In this document: one piece after another, positions 60,061-64,000 of the stretch
Layout of the letters: every line of letters starts with the position of its first letter
Position numbering within the stretch: position 1 is the stretch's first letter
From: Hoeflea sp.
Lineage (GTDB): Bacteria > Pseudomonadota > Alphaproteobacteria > Rhizobiales > Rhizobiaceae
DNA length: 64,000 nt
Assembly: GCA_020637795.1 (NCBI GenBank)
Contig: JACKJT010000001.1
Coordinates: 744,001-808,000, forward strand
Reading direction: 5' to 3'
The notes under the pieces: model-generated
Database searches by the model: none
What the model saw: only the letters and a program-made list of their open reading frames with translations
What the model was told of the DNA's origin: nothing
Made by a program: the position numbers and the translations under genes

Positions 60061-62490
60061 ATGCCACATGCTCCGGAAGCGCACGAGGACATCCGCGACC
60101 TGTCGGACGGCTGGACTGTCACCGATGGCACCCACAGCGCTGCCCTGCCGGTTCCCGGCGACGTTCATTCAGCGCTCCTCGATGCCGGCATCATCTCCGA
60201 TCCCTACTGGCGCGATCGGGAGATGTCGCTCGACTGGGTCCATGAAAGCGAATGGACGGCGACCAGGACCTTCGATCTGGAGGCGAAGGACGATGGACCG
60301 TGGACGCTGAGCTTTGAGGGAATTGACTGCGTGGCCGAGGTCCGGCTGAACGACGTGCTGATGGGTCTGCCGCAGAACCGGTTCCTGCGCCACGATTTCG
60401 ATGCCGGTCATGCGCTTGTGGCGGGCGAGAACCGCCTGCAGGTCACGTTCCGGTCCAACTCCGCCGAAGCGAAGCGTCTAGCCGCCGCCTCGCCCTACCC
60501 GGTCCCCTATATCAGGTGGAACAACCGGCTTGCGCATTACAATTTCCTGCGCAAGCCGCAATGCGACGCCGGCTGGGACTGGAACATCGCCCTGTCGCCG
60601 CTCGGGCTCTGCGGTCCCGTCACCCTGAAACGCTCCACGGCGGCGCGGCTTGACGACGTGATGGTGCGGCAGCGGCATCAGCCGGGCGGTACGGTCATCC
60701 TCGAGGTCGATCTGCACTACACCGCTTTTGCGCCGGCGGCGGTCGAAACCGAACTCGTATGCGACGGCAAGACAGCTGCGCAACCGGTGCAGGTCTGGCC
60801 GGGAAACGGCAAGACCCGGCTGACCTTGACACTCGAGCAGCCGGAACTGTGGTGGCCCGCCGGATACGGACGGCAGCATCTCTATACGCTCAAGCTTCGG
60901 TTCGGGGAGGAACGGCGCACCTTGCGGATCGGGCTGCGGCAGGTCGAGCTGGTCACCGACGCCGATGAGACCGGTCACCGTTTCCTGTTCCGGGTCAACG
61001 GACGCGAGATCTTCATGCGCGGCGCCAACTGGATCCCCGCCGATGCGCTGCCGGCCCGGGCAACGCCTGAGGCAGTGCGCGATCTTCTGACTTCGGCGGT
61101 CGAGGCCAACATGAACATGATCCGGGTGTGGGGCGGCGGCCAGTACGAGCCCGACTGGTTCTACGACCTGTGCTCGGAAATGGGACTGATGGTCTGGCAG
61201 GACTTCATGTTCTCATGCAACCTCTATCCGGCGCATGACCGGGACTGGCTCGACGGCGTGCGGCTCGAGGCCCGGCAGCAGATCAGGCGTCTGTCATCGC
61301 AGCCCTGCCTGGCGCTGTGGTGCGGCGACAACGAGGTGATCGGCGCGCTCGACTGGTTCGAGGAAAGCAAGGCAAACCGGGATCACTATGTCGCCGTCTA
61401 CGCGCGGCTAAGCGCGGCGCTGGAAGAAGCGATTGCGGAAGCCGAACCGGATGTCGCCTTCTGGCCGTCCTCACCCTCGATCGGTCGGCTCGATTTCGGC
61501 GACGGGTGGCATGACGACACGTCGGGCGACATGCATTTCTGGGATGTCTGGCATTCCTCGAAGGATTTCGAGCATTACCGAACGGTGCGGCCGCGATTCT
61601 GTTCCGAGTTTGGCTTCCAGTCGTTCCCGTCCAACCGGGTGATCGCCAGCTTCACCGAGGAAGAGGACCGCAATGTCTCCTCGCGGGTGATGGACGTTCA
61701 CCAGCGCAATCCCGGCGGCAACAGCCGCATCGTCGAGACGCTGGCGCGCTATTTCCGCTTTCCCGACCGGTTCGAGGACATGACCTGGCTCAGCCAGGTG
61801 AGCCAGGCGCTGGCGATGAAGACGGCGATCGAGTTCTGGCGCTCTTCCAAGCCGCGCACCATGGGTACGCTGTACTGGCAGCTCAACGACACCTGGCCGG
61901 TGGCGAGCTGGTCGTCGCTGGAATATGGCGGCGGCTGGAAGCTCACCCACTACCTGGCGCGCAAATTCTACGCGCCGGTGCTGGTGACCGCCCAGCCCGA
62001 CGAGACGACCGGCGACATCGTGCTTTGGGCAGTCAACGACACGGCCGAGACGGTGCATCTGCACATCACCGCCTGCCGGGTATCGATGACAGGCCTGATC
62101 AGCGAAGCCGGAAACTGGGCACTCCACTGTCCTGCAGACCGACCTGTCGAGGTCGCACGGTTTGCGCCCGGCACGCTCAGTGAAGACGAGTTCCTGAACT
62201 TCAGCTGGCAGGACCCCGCCGGCAACCATGTCGGGGAAAACGACTACCTGCCGCACCAGCCGAAGGACTACCGCTTCGCGGCCCCGGACATCCACGTGGA
62301 GGATGAGGGCGACAGCATATCGCTGACAAGCAATCTGCCTGCGCTCTTTGTCACACTCGACCATGGCGGTTCGGATGTCTGGTCGGACAATGGCTTCACT
62401 CTGTTGCCCGGCATTCCGAAAGTGATCCATCGAACCCGGGCGCGCGGCGGGATTCACGGTGATCGCGAGATCCGGTATCTGAAAAGTTGA
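60061..62490 (+). CDS. Glycoside hydrolase family 2, beta-mannosidase-like
   Basis: The 809-aa protein follows the GH2 plan: N-terminal jelly-roll (SLDWVHESEWTATRTFDL), immunoglobulin-like domain, then a TIM barrel (MRGANWIPADALPARATPEA, RVWGGGQYEPDWFYDLC). The acid/base Glu425 is in CGDNEV and the nucleophile Glu516 in RFCSEFGFQS. The arrangement and WGGGQYEPD motif fit beta-mannosidase. No signal peptide is visible, so it should be cytosolic. Confidence 0.88.
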   Translation: MPHAPEAHEDIRDLSDGWTVTDGTHSAALPVPGDVHSALLDAGIISDPYWRDREMSLDWVHESEWTATRTFDLEAKDDGPWTLSFEGIDCVAEVRLNDVLMGLPQNRFLRHDFDAGHALVAGENRLQVTFRSNSAEAKRLAAASPYPVPYIRWNNRLAHYNFLRKPQCDAGWDWNIALSPLGLCGPVTLKRSTAARLDDVMVRQRHQPGGTVILEVDLHYTAFAPAAVETELVCDGKTAAQPVQVWPGNGKTRLTLTLEQPELWWPAGYGRQHLYTLKLRFGEERRTLRIGLRQVELVTDADETGHRFLFRVNGREIFMRGANWIPADALPARATPEAVRDLLTSAVEANMNMIRVWGGGQYEPDWFYDLCSEMGLMVWQDFMFSCNLYPAHDRDWLDGVRLEARQQIRRLSSQPCLALWCGDNEVIGALDWFEESKANRDHYVAVYARLSAALEEAIAEAEPDVAFWPSSPSIGRLDFGDGWHDDTSGDMHFWDVWHSSKDFEHYRTVRPRFCSEFGFQSFPSNRVIASFTEEEDRNVSSRVMDVHQRNPGGNSRIVETLARYFRFPDRFEDMTWLSQVSQALAMKTAIEFWRSSKPRTMGTLYWQLNDTWPVASWSSLEYGGGWKLTHYLARKFYAPVLVTAQPDETTGDIVLWAVNDTAETVHLHITACRVSMTGLISEAGNWALHCPADRPVEVARFAPGTLSEDEFLNFSWQDPAGNHVGENDYLPHQPKDYRFAAPDIHVEDEGDSISLTSNLPALFVTLDHGGSDVWSDNGFTLLPGIPKVIHRTRARGGIHGDREIRYLKS

Positions 62491-62760
62491 CCCGTTCCAG
62501 GACCATATCCGGCGCGGTCAGCCCTCCGCGCAACCTGATTTCTGCCGTTGCTGGCAAGAACCTTTGGGGGTATTTCCCCACGCGGCGAAATGGGGCAGCA
62601 TGCGCGCCGAGGGGTGACTTTGCCAGACGCTGTTTAATCGATATACCAGCACCGGAAATCACCCCTAAAGGCAGATAATCTGCCCAAACAGGCCAGTTCG
62701 GGTGCGCATCTGGCCTCTTTCGACGAGCCGCACATGCAAATAACGAAGAAAGTTGCGAAA

Positions 62761-64000
62761 ATGGGCAAGAACGCCGCCATACAGAACCGCAAGACGGACG
62801 CGATCGCAAGGGGCGTCGGCATGATGACGCAGGTCTATGCGGAGCGCGCCGAAAACGCCGAGATCTGTGACGTCGAAGGCAACCGCTACATCGATTTCGC
62901 CGCCGGGATCGCCGTGGTCAACACTGGCCATCGCCACCCACGCGTGATCGAGGCGGTGAAAGCGCAGCTCGACCGCTTCACCCACACCTGCCACCAGGTC
63001 GTTCCCTACGAGAACTACGTTCACCTGGCAGAACGCCTCAACAAGCTCGTTCCCGGCGATTTCGACAAGAAGACGGTGTTTGTCACCACCGGCGCCGAAG
63101 CCGTTGAGAACGCCATCAAGATCGCCCGCGCGGCCACCGGGCGCCCAGCGGTCGTGGCTTTCTCCGGCGGCTTTCACGGCCGCACATTCATGGGCATGGC
63201 GTTGACCGGCAAGGTGTTTCCCTACAAGGCGGGCTTTGGCGCGATGCCGGGCGATGTCTACCATGCTCCCTTCCCGGCAGCACTGCATGGCATCTCGGTC
63301 GAACAATCGCTGGCATCGCTCGAAACGCTGTTCAAGGCCGATGTCGATCCTGCACGCGTGGCTGCCATCATTCTCGAACCGGTTCAAGGCGAAGGCGGCT
63401 TCTATGAAGTGCCCGCCGGCTTCTTCAAGCAGTTGCGCGAGATCTGCGACAAGCACGGCATCCTGCTGATCGCCGACGAGATCCAGACCGGTTTCGCCAG
63501 AACCGGCAAGATGTTCGCGATGGAGCACCATGGCGTGGCGCCGGATCTCACCACCATGGCAAAGGGCCTGGCCGGCGGTTTTCCGCTGGCGGCGGTCACC
63601 GGGCGCGCCAGCGTTATGGACGCGGCCAATCCGGGCGGCCTGGGCGGCACCTATGGCGGCAACCCGATCGGCATCGCCGCCGCCCACGCGGTGCTTGACG
63701 TGATCGAGGAAGAAGCGCTTTGCGATCGCGCCATGCAGCTTGGCAACAGGCTGAAGCAGCGCCTGCAGGCCATCCGCGAGGATGTGCCGGAGATCGTCGA
63801 TATCCGAGGCCCCGGCTTCATGAACGCCATCGAGTTCAACGACGTCAAGACCGGCAAGCCGAGCCCCGACTTCACCAACGCGGTCAAGGCCCGCGCGCTG
63901 GAAAAGGGCTTGATCCTTCTTACCTGTGGCGTCTACGCCAATGTCATCCGCTTCCTGTCGCCCATCACCATCCAGGACGGGGTGTTCCAGGAAGCGCTGG
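62761..64000 (+). CDS. gabT: 4-aminobutyrate aminotransferase, 3'-truncated by window edge
   Basis: The frame is open to the window end. Class III aminotransferase blocks are clear: DAIARGVGMMTQVYAERAEN, FTHTCHQVVPYENYV, FVTTGAEAVENAIKIAR, AFSGGFHGRTFMGMALTG, LIADEIQTGFARTGKMFAME and the PLP lysine in TMAKGLAGGFPLAAV. These match GabT, which converts GABA to succinic semialdehyde. An in-frame ATG at 62734 would add nine residues; the usual length favours 62761. Confidence 0.9.
   Translation, partial: MGKNAAIQNRKTDAIARGVGMMTQVYAERAENAEICDVEGNRYIDFAAGIAVVNTGHRHPRVIEAVKAQLDRFTHTCHQVVPYENYVHLAERLNKLVPGDFDKKTVFVTTGAEAVENAIKIARAATGRPAVVAFSGGFHGRTFMGMALTGKVFPYKAGFGAMPGDVYHAPFPAALHGISVEQSLASLETLFKADVDPARVAAIILEPVQGEGGFYEVPAGFFKQLREICDKHGILLIADEIQTGFARTGKMFAMEHHGVAPDLTTMAKGLAGGFPLAAVTGRASVMDAANPGGLGGTYGGNPIGIAAAHAVLDVIEEEALCDRAMQLGNRLKQRLQAIREDVPEIVDIRGPGFMNAIEFNDVKTGKPSPDFTNAVKARALEKGLILLTCGVYANVIRFLSPITIQDGVFQEAL

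Noticed and set aside
1..64000. CRISPR arrays, rRNA genes, known riboswitches or a replication origin
   Set aside because: I saw no regularly spaced repeats, rRNA sequence, riboswitch core or DnaA-box cluster while reading the window.

Overview
The window is GC-rich, densely coding chromosomal DNA from an alphaproteobacterium. Gene content suggests Hyphomicrobiales (Rhizobiales), perhaps a marine or algae-associated Hoeflea-like organism; this assignment is inference from the mix of rhizobial-type genes and a marine-type DMSP demethylation cluster, not from a marker gene.

Layout. (1) 1-5.7 kb: purine catabolism (3'-part of guanine deaminase, then the leftward operon puuE-uraD-allA-uraH), followed by a divergent pair resembling the two halves of MnmC (FAD oxidase and methyltransferase mnmD). 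(2) 5.8-12.4 kb: a large cytosolic multi-PAS hybrid histidine kinase, a non-pyrrolysine MttB-family methyltransferase and a DMT-family exporter. (3) 12.6-16.5 kb: the four-gene Anbu (bacterial proteasome-like) operon. (4) 16.5-25.7 kb: a leftward urease cluster (ureDA-hupE/ureJ-ureB-...-ureC-...-ureE-...-ureF-ureG) with a Tat-exported cyclase-family protein, a DUF1311 protein, a quinol monooxygenase-like gene, a host-attachment-family gene, a GNAT pseudogene and a 55-aa gene interleaved. (5) 26-36.7 kb: a glycine-zipper lipoprotein, a mutarotase-like protein, a BaiN/HI0933-type flavoprotein, an epimerase, a tripartite tricarboxylate transporter (tctC-A-B) and a CHASE-PAS-GGDEF-EAL protein.

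(6) 37.05-43.12 kb: a small genomic island in tRNA-Arg(CCG), bounded by a 64-bp direct repeat of the 3' tRNA sequence. It holds the 5' stub of a tyrosine integrase cut by an IS3-family element, an A/T-rich exported ClpP-fold (COG3904-like) protein and a CAP/RTX-like/DUF4214 secreted protein. A second integrase remnant, itself cut by another IS remnant, lies just outside the right repeat.

(7) 44.1-50.1 kb: an operon for a CoA-transferase, an HMG-CoA-lyase-family enzyme and a TRAP transporter, with a divergent LysR regulator; the best guess is catabolism of 3-hydroxy-3-methylglutarate or a related branched dicarboxylate. (8) 50.8-57.2 kb: what looks like a complete DMSP demethylation operon, dmdC-dmdD-like-dmdB-dmdA, with a divergent AraC-type regulator. 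It is bordered on the right by a LysR 3' fragment, an integrase 3' fragment and an IS3 remnant, which suggests acquisition by transfer. (9) 58.3-64 kb: an acyl-CoA synthetase, a GH2 beta-mannosidase-like enzyme and the start of gabT, which runs off the window.

How parts fit together: the purine genes yield allantoate-derived ureidoglycolate and then urea, and the urease cluster turns urea into ammonia. The DMSP block would supply methyl-tetrahydrofolate, methanethiol and acetaldehyde. TctABC and the TRAP system import organic acids. Functions are assigned from sequence reading alone; no database search was run.
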